From Callipepla californica brunnescens (Eukaryota; Chordata; Aves; Galliformes; Odontophoridae), in assembly GCA_023055505.1 (NCBI GenBank), contig JALIRH010000075.1:868001-932000 (forward strand): a stretch of 64,000 nucleotides of DNA, given 5' to 3'. Positions within the stretch are counted from its first letter, which is position 1; each line of letters begins with the position of its first letter. Under the pieces are notes generated by a model. It made no database searches, was not told where the DNA came from, and saw only the letters and a list, made by a program, of their open reading frames with translations. Position numbers and translations under genes: made by a program. Shown here one piece after another: positions 50,158 to 61,899 of this stretch.

Positions 50158-52504
50158 ATGCACGAACCGCCGTTAACCGCGGATTCCGATTCAATCGCAT
50201 CAATCGCCTTTACTTCTGAGTTTGCCGCTAAGGAAGAAGCGAGTCAGAAGACTGCCGATCACTGTATAGCGGCTTCTCTATTCACCCGGCTGTCTTTCTA
50301 TATTAAGGAATCGCGAAAAACACGTGAAAATGAGTCTGTTTCAGGAGCTGTATGAGAATGTATACTGGACATCAGTGTTAGTGAGAGGGAAATTTTAAAT
50401 CCCACTACTTTTCTGCTACTGAATGCAAAGTATGTCTGCATCAGTCATTCACCTGCAAGCACGATTTCAAACTTTTCTCTGACAACTGTTGTTATACAAT
50501 TTAGATCCTCATTGTAACACAGTCAACCCTCGTTTCCTTACTCTACCCAGTGATCCTTTTGATTCTCCACAGAAACATATGCTGTCTAGTGCCAAGGAAA
50601 CAGTGTAGATGCTTAAAGTACTTATAGATGTTTCCTCTACCAAATGCATCTGTATTTCCTCCTATTACAATTGTTTCCCAAAATCTTTTCATTTGAACCT
50701 GTAGAATGCAAATTATACGAACGTGCACATACCGGCACAAGCACTATGCACGAACCGCTGTTAACCGCGGATTCCGATTCAATCGCATCAATCGCCTTTA
50801 CTTCTGAGATTGCCGGTAAGGAAGACGCGAGTCAGAAGACTGCCTTACACTCTATAGCGGCTTCTTATTCAGCCGTCTACTGTCCTATATAACGATTCGC
50901 GGTTAACGCATGTAAGGGACTCAGTTTCAGGAGCTGTACGAGAACGTATGCTGAACCCCAATGTTAGTGAGACGAAAAATTTAAATCCCACTTTGCTCTG
51001 CAACTGAATACAAAGTATGTCTGCATCGGTCATTCACCTGCATCACGATTTCAAACTTTTCTCTGAGAAGTGTTCTTATCCATTTGAGATCAATTATGTT
51101 ACACAGTCACTCCTCGTTTCCTTACTCTACACAGTGATCGTTTTGATTCCTCACAGAAACATGTGCTGTTCAGTGCTAAGGAAACAGTGTAGATGCTATA
51201 ATTACTTATAGCTCTTTCCTCTACCAAATGCATGTGTCATTTCACCACATACAATTTTTGCCAGTCAACCTTTTCATTGGAACTTCAGTAATGCAAATTG
51301 TAAGAAGGTGCACATACCGGCACAAGCTCTATGCACGAACCGCTGTTAACCGCGGATTCCGATTCAATCGCATCAATCGCCTTGACTTCTGATTTTGCCG
51401 CTAAGGAAGAAGCGAGTCAGAAGACTGCCGAGCACTATATATCGGCTTCACTACTTTTCCGGCAATCATTCTATCTTAACGAATCGCTACTTACAAGTGA
51501 AAGTGACTCAGTTTCAGGAGCTGTATGAGAATATATACTGGACTCCAGTGTTAGTGAGAGGGAAATTTTAAATTCCAATTTACTCTGCGAATGAATGCAA
51601 AGTATGTCTGCATCGGTCATTCACCTGCAAGCACGATTTCAAACTTTTCACTGACCACTGTTCTTATCCATTTTAGTTCCTCTATGTAACACAGTCACTC
51701 CTCGTTTCCTTACTCTACCCAGTGATCGTTTTGATTCTCCACAGAACCATATGCTGTCTAGTGCTAAGGAAACAGTGTAGATGCTTAATGTACTTATAGA
51801 TGTTTCCTCTACCAAATGCATCTGTATTTCCTCCTCTTACAATTGTTTCCCAATAATCTTTTCATTTGAACCTGTAGAATGCAAATTATAAGAAGGTGCA
51901 CATAACGGCACAAGCACTATGCACGAACCGCCGTTAACCGCGGATTCCGATTCAATCGCATCAATCGCCTTTACTTCTGAGATTGCCGGTAAGGAAGACG
52001 CAAGTCAGAAGACTGCCGATCATTGTTTTCGGCTTCTCTATTCAGGCGGCTGTCTTGCTATATTTCGAATCGCGACTTTCACGTGAAAGTGACTCAGTTT
52101 CAGGAGCTGTATGAGAATGTATACTGTACCCCAGTGTTAACGAGAGGGAAATTTTAAATTCCAATATACTCTGTGAATGAATGCAAAGTATGTCTGCATC
52201 GGTCATTCACCTGCAAGCACGATTTCAAACTTTTCTCTGAGAAGTGTTCTTATCCATTTGAGATCCTTTATGTAACACAGTCACTCCTCGTTTCCTTTCC
52301 ATACAGAGTGATCTTTATGATTCTTCACAGAACCATGTGCTGTTCAGTGCGAAGGAAACAGTGTAGATGCTTAAAGTAATTAGAGATGTTTCCTCTATCA
52401 AATGCATCTGAATTTCCACCTCTTACAATTCTTTCCCAAGAAACTTTTTTTGGGAGCTTCCTCCATGCAAATTATAAGAAGGTGCACATACCGGCACAAG
52501 CACT
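50158..52504 (+). repeat. HOR block 11: 4-mer A-B-K-J variant
   Basis: Monomer starts: A 50158 (E-like start), B 50746, K 51331, J variant 51919. The order A-B-K matches block 8, including the K-specific B tail. The last copy is a divergent J (TTCAGGCGGCTGTC, TATATTTCGAATCGC) that keeps the J palindrome and carries ATAACGGC before the box. Confidence 0.88.
52075..52090. repeat. 16-bp CACGTG palindrome, divergent J copy at 51919
   Basis: The palindrome is intact although the preceding ~50 bp differ from other J copies (TTCAGGCGG, TATATTTCGAATCGC). The J copies at 57203 and 60726 have CACTTG and lose the symmetry. Confidence 0.85.
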
Positions 52505-55500
52505 ATGCACGAACCGCCGTTAACCGCGGATTCCGATTCAATCGCATCAATCGCCTTTACTTCTGAGTTTGCCGCTAAGGAAGAAGCGAGTCAGAAGACT
52601 GCCGAGCACTGTATAGCTGCTTCTCTATTCACCCGGCTGTCTTTCTACATTAAGGAATCGCGAAAAACACGTGAAAATGAGTCTGTTTCAGGAGCTGTAT
52701 GAGAATGTATACTGGACATCAGTGTTAGTGAGAGGGAAATTTTAAATCCCACTACTTTTCTGCTACTGAATGCAAAGTATGTCTGCATCAGTCATTCACC
52801 TGCAAGCACGATTTCAAACTTTTCTCTGACAACTGTTGTTATACATTTTAGATCCTCATTGTAACACAGTCACTCCTCGTTTCCTTACTCTACCCAGTGA
52901 TCCTTTTGATTCTCCACAGAACCATATGCTGTCTAGTGCTAAGGAAACAGTGTAGATGCTTAAAGTACTTATAGATGTTTCCTCTACCAAATGCATCTGA
53001 ATTTCCACCTCTTACAATTCTTTCCCAGTAAGCCTTTTCATTGGAGCTTCTATAATGCAGATTATAAGAAGGTGCACATACCGGCACAAGCACTATGCAC
53101 GAACCGCTGTTAACTGCGGATTCCGATTCAATCGCATCAATCGCCTTTACTTAAGAGATTGCCGCTAAGGAAGAAGCGAGTCAGAAGACTGCCTTACACT
53201 CTATAGCGGCTTCTTATTCAGCCGTCTACTGTCCTATATAAAGATCGCGGTTAGCGCATGTAAGGGACTCAGTTTCAGGAGATGTACGAGAATGTATGCT
53301 GAACCCCAAAGTTTTTGAGACGAAAAATTTAAATCGCACTTTGCTCTGCAACTGAATGCAAAGCATGTCTGCATCGGTCATTCACCTGCAAGCACGATTT
53401 CAAACTTTTCTCTGAGAAGTGTTCTTATCCATTTTAGATCCATTATGTAACACAGTCACTCCTCGTTTCCTTACTCTACAAAGTGATCGTTTTGTTTCTC
53501 CACAGAACCATAAGCTGTTTAGTGCTAAGGAAACAGTGTAGATGCTTAAAGTACTTATAGATGTTTCCTCTTCCAAATGCATCTGAATTTAAACCTCTTA
53601 CAATTCTTTCCCAATAAACTTTTCATTGGAGCTTCCTTCATGCAAATTATAAGAAGGTGCACATACCGGCACATGCTCTATGCACGAACCGCTGTTAACC
53701 GCGGATTCCGACTCAATCGAATCAATTGCAGTTACTTCTGAGATTGCCGCTAAGGAAGACTCGAGACAGAGGACGGCCTTACACTCTATAGCGGCTTCTT
53801 ATTCAGCCGTCTACTGTCCTATATAACGATTCGCGGTTAACGCATGTAAGGGACTCAGTTTCAGGAGCTGTACGAGAACGTATGCTGAACACCAATGTTA
53901 GTGAGACGAAAAATTTAAATCCCACTTTGCTCTGCAACTGAATACAAAGTATGTCTGCATCGGTCATTCACCTGCAAGCACGATTTCAAACTTTTCTCTG
54001 AGAAGTGTTCTTATCCATTTGAGATCCTCTATGTTACACAGTCACTCCTCGTTTCCTTACTCTACACAGTGATCGTTTTGATTCCTCACAGAACCATGTG
54101 CTGTTCAGTGCTAAGGAAACAGTGTAGATACTTAAATTACTTAGACCTGTTTCCTCTAACAAATGCATGTGTCATTTCAACACTTACTATTGTTTCCCAG
54201 TAAGCCTTTTCATTGGAGCTTCTATAATGCAGATTATAAGAAGGTGCACATACCGGCACATGCTCTATGCACGAACCGCTGTTAACCGCGGATTCCGATT
54301 CAATCGCATCAATCGCCTTTACTTCTGAGATTGCCGCTAAGGAAGACGCGAGTCAGAAGACTGCCTTACACTCTATAGCGGCTTCACTATTCAGCCCTCT
54401 GCTGTCCTATATAACAAATCGCGAATAACGCATGTAAGGAACTCAGTTTCAGGAGCTGTACGAGAATGTATGCTGAACCCCAAAGTTTTTGAGACGAAAA
54501 ATTTAAATCCCACTTTGCTCTGCAACTGAATACAAAGTATGTCTGCATTGGTCATTCACCTGCAAGCACGATTTCAAACTTTTCTCTGACAACTGTTCTT
54601 ATCCATTTTAGTTCCTCTATGTAACACAGTCACTCCTCGTTTCTTTTCCATACAGAGTGATCTTTATGATTCTTCACAGAACCATGTGCTGTTCAGTGCT
54701 AAGGAAACAGTGTAGATGCTTAAAGTACTTATAGATGTTTCCTCTACCAAATGCATCTGTATTTCCTCCTCTTACAATTCTTTCCCAAGAAACTTTTTAT
54801 TGGAGCTTCCTCCATGCAAATTATAAGAAGGTGCACATACCGGCACAAGCACTATGCACGAACCGCTGTTAACCGCGGATTCCAATTCAATCGCATCAAT
54901 CGCCTTTACTTCTGAGTTTGCCGCTAAGGAAGAAGCGAGTCAGAAGACTGCCGATCACTGTATAGCGGCTTCTCTATTCACCCGGCTGTCTTTCTATATT
55001 AAGGAATCGCGAAAAACACGTGAAAATGAGTCTGTTTCAGGAGCTGTATGAGAATGTATACTGGACATCAGTGTTAGTGAGAGGGAAATTTTAAATCCCA
55101 CTACTTTTCTGCTACTGAATGCAAAGTATGTCTGCATCAGTCATTCACCTGCAAGCACGATTTCAATCTTTTCTCTGAGAAGTGTTCTTATTCATTTGAG
55201 ATCCTCTATGTTACACAGTCACTCCTCGTTTCCTTACTCTACACAGTGATCGTTTTGATTCTTCACAGAACCATATGCTGTTCAGTGCTAAGGAAACAGT
55301 GTAGATACTTAAAGTACTTAGACCTGTTTCCTCTAAAAAATGCATGTGTCATTTCAACACTTACTATTGTTTCCCAGTAAGCCTTTTCATTGGAGCTTCT
55401 ATAATGCAGATTATAAGAAGGTGCACATACCGGCACATGCTCTATGCACGAACCGCTGTTAACCGCGGATTCCGACTCAATCGAATCAATTGCCTTTACT

Positions 55501-57789
55501 TCTGAGATTGCCGCTAAGGAAGACTCGAGACAGAGGACGGCCTTACACTCTATAGCGGCTTCTTATTCAGCCGTCTACTGTCCTATATAACGATTCGCGG
55601 TTAACGCATGTAAGGGACTCAGTTTCAGGAGCTGTACGAGAACGTATGCTGAACCCCAATGTTAGTGAGATGAAAAATTTAAATCCTACTTTGCTCTGCA
55701 ACTGAATACAAAGTATGTCTGCATCGGTCCTTCACCTGCAAGCACGATTTCAAACTTTTCTCTGAGAAGTGTTCTTATCCATTTGAGATCCTCTATGTTA
55801 CACAGTCACTCCTCGTTTCCTTACTCTACACAGTGATCGTTTTGATTCCTCACAGAACCATATGCTGTTTAGTGCCAAGGAAACAGTGTAGATGCTTAAA
55901 CTACTTATAGATGTTTCCTCTACCAAATGCATCTGAATTTCCACCTATTACAATTCTTTCCCAGTAAGCCTTTTCATTGGAGCTTCTATAATGCAGATTA
56001 TAAGAAGGTGCACATACCGGCACATGCTCTATGCACGAACCGCTGTTAACCGCGGATTCCGATTCAATCGCATCAATTGCCTTTACTTCTGAGATTGCCG
56101 CTAAGGAAGACTCGAGACAGAGGACGGCCTTACACTCTATAGCGGCTTCTTATTCAGCCCTCTACTGTCCTATATAACGATTCGCGGTTAACGCATGTAA
56201 GGGACTCAGTTTCAGGAGCTGTACGAGAACGTATGCTGAACCCACATGTTAGTGAGATGAAAAATTTAAATCCCACTTTGCTCTGCAACTGAATACAAAG
56301 TATGTCTGCATCGGTCATTCACCTGCAAGCACGATTTCAAACTTTTCTCTGACAACTGTTGTTATACAATTTAGATCCTCTATGTTACACAGTCACTCCT
56401 CGTTTCCTTACTCTACACAGTGATCGTTTTGATTCCTCACAGAACCATATGCTGTTTAGTGCCAAGGAAACAGTGTAGATGCTTAAACTACTTATAGATG
56501 TTTCCTCTACCAAATGCATCTGAATTTCCACATCTTAAAATTCTTTCCCAATAAACTTTTTATAGGAGCTTCCTTCATGCAAATTATTAGAAGGTGCACA
56601 TACCGGCACAAGCACTATGCACGAACCGCTGTTAACCGCGGATTCCGATTCAATCGCATCAATCGCCTTTACTTCTGAGATTGCCGCTAAGGAAGACGCG
56701 AGTCAGAAGACTGCCTTACACTCTATAGCGGCTTCTTATTCAGCCGTCTACTGTCCTATATAACGATTCGCGGTTTACGCATGTAAGGGACTCAGTTTCA
56801 GGAGCTGTACGAGAACGTATGCTGAACCCCAATGTTAGTGAGACGTAAAATTTAAATCCCACTTTGCTCTGCAACTGAATACAAAGTATGTCTGCATCGG
56901 TCATTCACCTGCAAGCACGATTTCAAACTTTTCTCTGACAACTGTTCTTATCCATTTTAGTTCCTCTATGTAACACAGTCACTCCTCGTTTCCTTTCCAT
57001 ACAGAGTGATCTTTATGATTCTTCACAGAACCATGTGCTGTTCAGTGCTAAGGAAACAGTGTAGATGCTTAAAGTACTTATAGATGTTTCCTCTACCAAA
57101 TGCATCTGTATTTCCTCCTCTTACAATTGTTTCCCAATAATCTTTTCATTTGAACCTGTAGAATGCAAATTATAAGAAGGTGCACATACCGGCACAAGCA
57201 CTATGCACGAACCGCCGTTAACCGCGGATTCCGATTCAATCGCATCAATCGCCTTTACTTCTGAGATTGCCGCTAAGGAAGACGCGAGTCAGAAGACTGC
57301 CGATCATTGTTTTCGGCTTCTCTATTCACCCGGCTGTCTTTCTATATTAAGGAATCGCGACTTTCACTTGAAAGTGACTCAGTTTCAGGAGCTGTATTAG
57401 AATGTATACTGTACCCCAGTGTTAGCGAGAGGGAAATTTTAAATCCATCTTAACTCTGCTACTGAATGCAAAGTAATTCTGAATCGGTCATTCAACTGCA
57501 AGCACGATTTCAAACTTTTCTCTGACAAGTGTTGTTATCCATTTTAGATCCTCATTGTAACACATCACTCCTCGTTTCCCTACCATACACAGTGATCGTT
57601 TTGATTCCTCACAGAACCATGTGCTGTTTAGTGCTAAGGAAACAGTGTAGATACTTAAAGTACTTAGACCTGTTTCCTCTAACAAATGCATGTGTCATTT
57701 CAACACTTACTATTGTTTCCCAGTAAGCCTTTTCATTGGAGCTTCTATAATGCAGATTGTAAGAAGGTGCACATACCGGCACATGCTCT
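52505..57789 (+). repeat. HOR block 12: 9-mer A'-E'-G'-C-(D/F)-G-H-I-J
   Basis: Monomer starts: A' 52505, E' 53095, G' 53680, C 54267, D/F chimera 54854, G 55444, H 56031, I 56617, J 57203. A' and the D/F chimera are 590 bp, the longest copies. The E' copy has GTTAACTGCGG and an in-frame stop at 53152 in the box frame. G' has AATTGCAGTTAC. The D/F chimera contains a sharp crossover (see findings). No C' follows J. Confidence 0.87.
54854..55443 (+). repeat. D/F chimeric monomer with mapped crossover
   Basis: The copy is class D up to the A of CTGCATCAGTC at 55139 and class F from the T of TTTCAATCTTTTC at 55167. The exchange therefore lies within the 27 bp between them. It removed the rest of D, all of E and the first part of F. 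The hybrid is 590 bp and the next copy is G, as after a normal F. Confidence 0.87.
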
Positions 57790-60700
57790 ATGCACGAACC
57801 GCTGTTAACCGCGGATTCCGATTCAATCGCATCAATCGCCTTTACTTCTGAGTTTGCCGCTAAGGAAGAAGCGAGTCAGAAGACTGCCGAGCACTGTATA
57901 GCTGCTTCTCTATTCACCCGGCTGTCTTTCTACATTAAGGAATCGCGAAAAACACGTGAAAATGAGTCTGTTTCAGGAGCTGTATGAGAATGTATACTGG
58001 ACATCAGTGTTAGTGAGAGGGAAATTTTAAATCCCACTACTTTTCTGCTACTGAATGCAAAGTATGTCTGCATCAGTCATTCACCTGCAAGCACGATTTC
58101 AAACTTTTCTCTGACAACTGTTGTTATACATTTTAGATCCTCATTGTAACACAGTCAACCCTCGTTTCCTTACTCTACCCAGTGATCCTTTTGATTCTCC
58201 ACAGAACCATATGCTGTCTAGTGCTAAGGAAACAGTGTAGATGCTTAAAGTACTTATAGATGTTTCCTCTACCAAATGCATCTGTATTTCCTCCTCTTAC
58301 AATTCTTTCCCAGTAAGCCTTTTCATTGGAGCTTCTATAATGCAGATTATAAGAAGGTGCACATACCGGCACAAGCACTATGCACGAACCGCTGTTAACT
58401 GCGGATTCCAATTCAATCGCATCAATCGCCTTTACTTCTGAGATTGCCGCTAAGGAAGACGCGAGTCAGAAGACTGCCTTACACTCTATAGCGGCTTCTT
58501 ATTCAGCCGTCTACTGTCCTAGATAAAGATCGCGGTTAGCACATGTAAGGGACTCAGTTTCAGGAGATGTACGAGAATGTATGCTGAACCCCAAAGTTTT
58601 TGAGACGAAAAATTTAAATCCCACTTTGCTCTGCAACTGAATGCAAAGCATGTCTGCATCGGTCATTCACCTGCAAGCACGATTTCAAACTTTTCTCTGA
58701 GAAGTGTTCTTATCCATTTTAGATCCATTATGTAACACAGTCACTCCTCAATTCCTTACTCTACAAAGTGATCGTTTTGTTTCTCCACAGAACCATAAGC
58801 TGTTTAGTGCTAAGGAAACAGTGTAGATGCTTAAAGTACTTATAGATGTTTCCTCTTCCAAATGCATCTGAATTTAAACCTCTTACAATTCTTTCCCAAT
58901 AAACTTTTCATTGGAGCTTCCTTCATGCAAATTATAAGAAGGTGCACATACCGGCACATGCTCTATGCACGAACCGCTGTTAACCGCGGATTCCGACTCA
59001 ATCGAATCAATTGCAGTTACTTCTGAGATTGCCGCTAAGGAAGACTCGAGACAGAGGACGGCCTTACACTCTATTGCGGCTTCTTATTCAGCCGTCTACT
59101 GTCCTATATAACGATTCGCGGTTAACGCATGTAAGGGACTCAGTTTCAGGAGCTGTACGAGAACGTATGCTGAACCCCAATGTTAGTGAGACGAAAAATT
59201 TAAATCCCACTTTGCTCTGCAACTGAATACAAAGTATGTCTGCATCGGTCATTCACCTGCAAGCACGATTTCAAACTTTTCTCTGAGAAGTGTTCTTATC
59301 CATTTGAGATCCTCTATGTTACACAGTCACTCCTCGTTTCCTTACTCTACACAGTGATCGTTTTGATTCCTCACAGAACCATGTGCTGTTCAGTGCTAGG
59401 AAACAGTGTAGATACTTAAAGTACTTAGACCTGTTTCCTCTAACAAATGCATGTGTCATTTCAACACTTACTATTGTTTCCCAGTAAGCCTTTTCATTGG
59501 AGCTTCTATAATGCAGATTATAAGAAGGTGCACATACCGGCACATGCTCTATGCACGAACCGCTGTTAACCGCGGATTCCGATTCAATCGCATCAATCGC
59601 CTTTACTTCTGAGATTGCCGCTAAGGAAGACGCGAGTCAGAAGACTGCCTTACACTCTATAGCGGCTTCACTATTCAGCCCTCTGCTGTCCTATATAACA
59701 AATCGCGAATAACGCATGTAAGGAACTCAGTTTCAGGAGCTGTACGAGAATGTATGCTGAACCCCAAAGTTTTTGAGACGAAAAATTTAAATCCCACTTT
59801 GCTCTGCAACTGAATACAAAGTATGTCTGCATTGGTCATTCACCTGCAAGCACGATTTCAAACTTTTCTCTGACAACTGTTCTTATCCATTTTAGTTCCT
59901 CTATGTAACACAGTCACTCCTCGTTTCTTTTCCATACAGAGTGATCTTTATGATTCTTCACAGAACCATGTGCTGTTCAGTGCTAAGGAAACAGTGTAGA
60001 TGCTTAAAGTACTTATAGATGTTTCCTCTACCAAATGCATCTGTATTTCCTCCTCTTACAATTCTTTCCCAAGAAACTTTTTATTGGAGCTTCCTCCATG
60101 CAAATTATAAGAAGGTGCACATACCGGCACAAGCACTATGCACGAACCGCTGTTAACCGCGGATTCCAATTCAATCGCATCAATCGCCTTTACTTCTGAG
60201 TTTGCCGCTAAGGAAGAAGCGAGTCAGAAGACTGCCGATCACTGTATAGCTGCTTATCTATTCACCCGGCTGTCTTTCTACATTAAGGAATCGCGAAAAA
60301 CACGTGAAAATGAGTCTGTTTCAGGAGCTGTATGAGAATGTATACTGGACATCAGTGTTAGTGAGAGGGAAATTTTAAATCCCACTACTTTTCTGCTACT
60401 GAATGCAAAGTATGTCTGCATCAGTCATTCACCTGCAAGCACGATTTCAAACTTTTCTCTGACAACTGTTGTTATCCATTTTAGATCCTCATTGTAACAC
60501 ATCACTCCTCGTTTCCCTACCATACACAGTGATCGTTTTAATTCCACACAAATCCATGTGCTGTTCAGTGCTAAGGAAACAGTGTAGATGCTTAAACTAC
60601 TTATAGATGTTTCCTCTACCAAATGCATCTGTATTTCCTCCTCTTACAATTGTTTCCCAATAATCTTTTCATTTGAACCTGTAGAATGCAAATTATAAGA

Positions 60701-61899
60701 AGGTGCACATACCGGCACAAGCACTATGCACGAACCGCCGTTAACCGCGGATTCCGATTCAATCGCATCAATCGCCTTTACTTCTGAGATTGCCGCTAAG
60801 GAAGACGCGAGTCAGAAGACTGCCGATCATTGTTTTCGGCTTCTCTATTCACCCGGCTGTCTATCTATATTAAGGAATCGCGACTTTCACTTGAAAGTGA
60901 CTCTGTTTCAGGAGCTGTATTAGAATGTATACTGTACCCCAGTGTTAGCGAGAGGGAAATTTTAAATCCATCTTAACTCTGCTACTGAATGCAAAGTAAT
61001 TCTGCATCGGTCATTCAACTGCAAGCACGATTTCAAACTTTTCTCTGACAAGTGTTGTTATCCATTTTAGATCCTCATTGTAACACATCACTCCTCGTTT
61101 CCCTACCATACACAGTGATCGTTTTGATTCCTCACAGAACCATGTGCTGTTTAGTGCTAAGGAAACAGTGTAGATACTTAAAGTACTTAGACCTGTTTCC
61201 TCTAACAAATGCATGTGTCATTTCAACACTTACTATTGTTTCCCAGTAAGCCTTTTCATTGGAGCTTCTATAATGCAGATTATAAGAAGGTGCACATACC
61301 GGCACATGCTCTATGCACGAACCGCTGTTAACCGCGGATTCCGATTCAATCGCATCAATCGCCTTTACTTCTGAGATTGCCGGTAAGGAAGACGCGAGTC
61401 AGAAGACTGCCTTACACTCTATAGCGGCTTCACTATTCAGCCCTCTGCTGTCCTATATAACAAATCGCGAATAACGCATGTAAGGAACTCAGTTTCAGGA
61501 GCTGTACGAGAATGTATGCTGAACCCCAAAGTTTTTGAGACGAAAAATTTAAATCCCACTTTGCTCTGCAACTGAATACAAAGTATGTCTGCATTGGTCA
61601 TTCACCTGCAAGCACGATTTCAAACTTTTCTCTGACAACTGTTCTTATCCATTTGAGATCCTTTATGTAACACAGTCACTCCTCGTTTCCTTTCCATACA
61701 GAGTGATCTTTATGATTCTTCACAGAACCATGTGCTGTTCAGTGCTAAGGAAACAGTGTAGATGCTTAAAGTAATTAGAGATGTTTCCTCTATCAAATGC
61801 ATCTGAATTTCCACCTCTTACAATTCTTTCCCAAGAAACTTTTTATTGGAGCTTCCTCCATGCAAATTATAAGAAGGTGCACATACCGGCACAAGCACT
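57790..61899 (+). repeat. HOR block 13: 7-mer A'-E'-G'-C-D-J-C'
   Basis: Monomer starts: A' 57790, E' 58380, G' 58965, C 59551, D 60138, J 60726, C' 61313. The first four repeat the unusual order and private markers of block 12 (AGCTGCTTCTC with TACATTAAGG, GTTAACTGCGG, AATTGCAGTTAC). A single A is lost near 59398. The J copies at 57203 and 60726 both have CACTTG instead of CACGTG. Confidence 0.87.
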
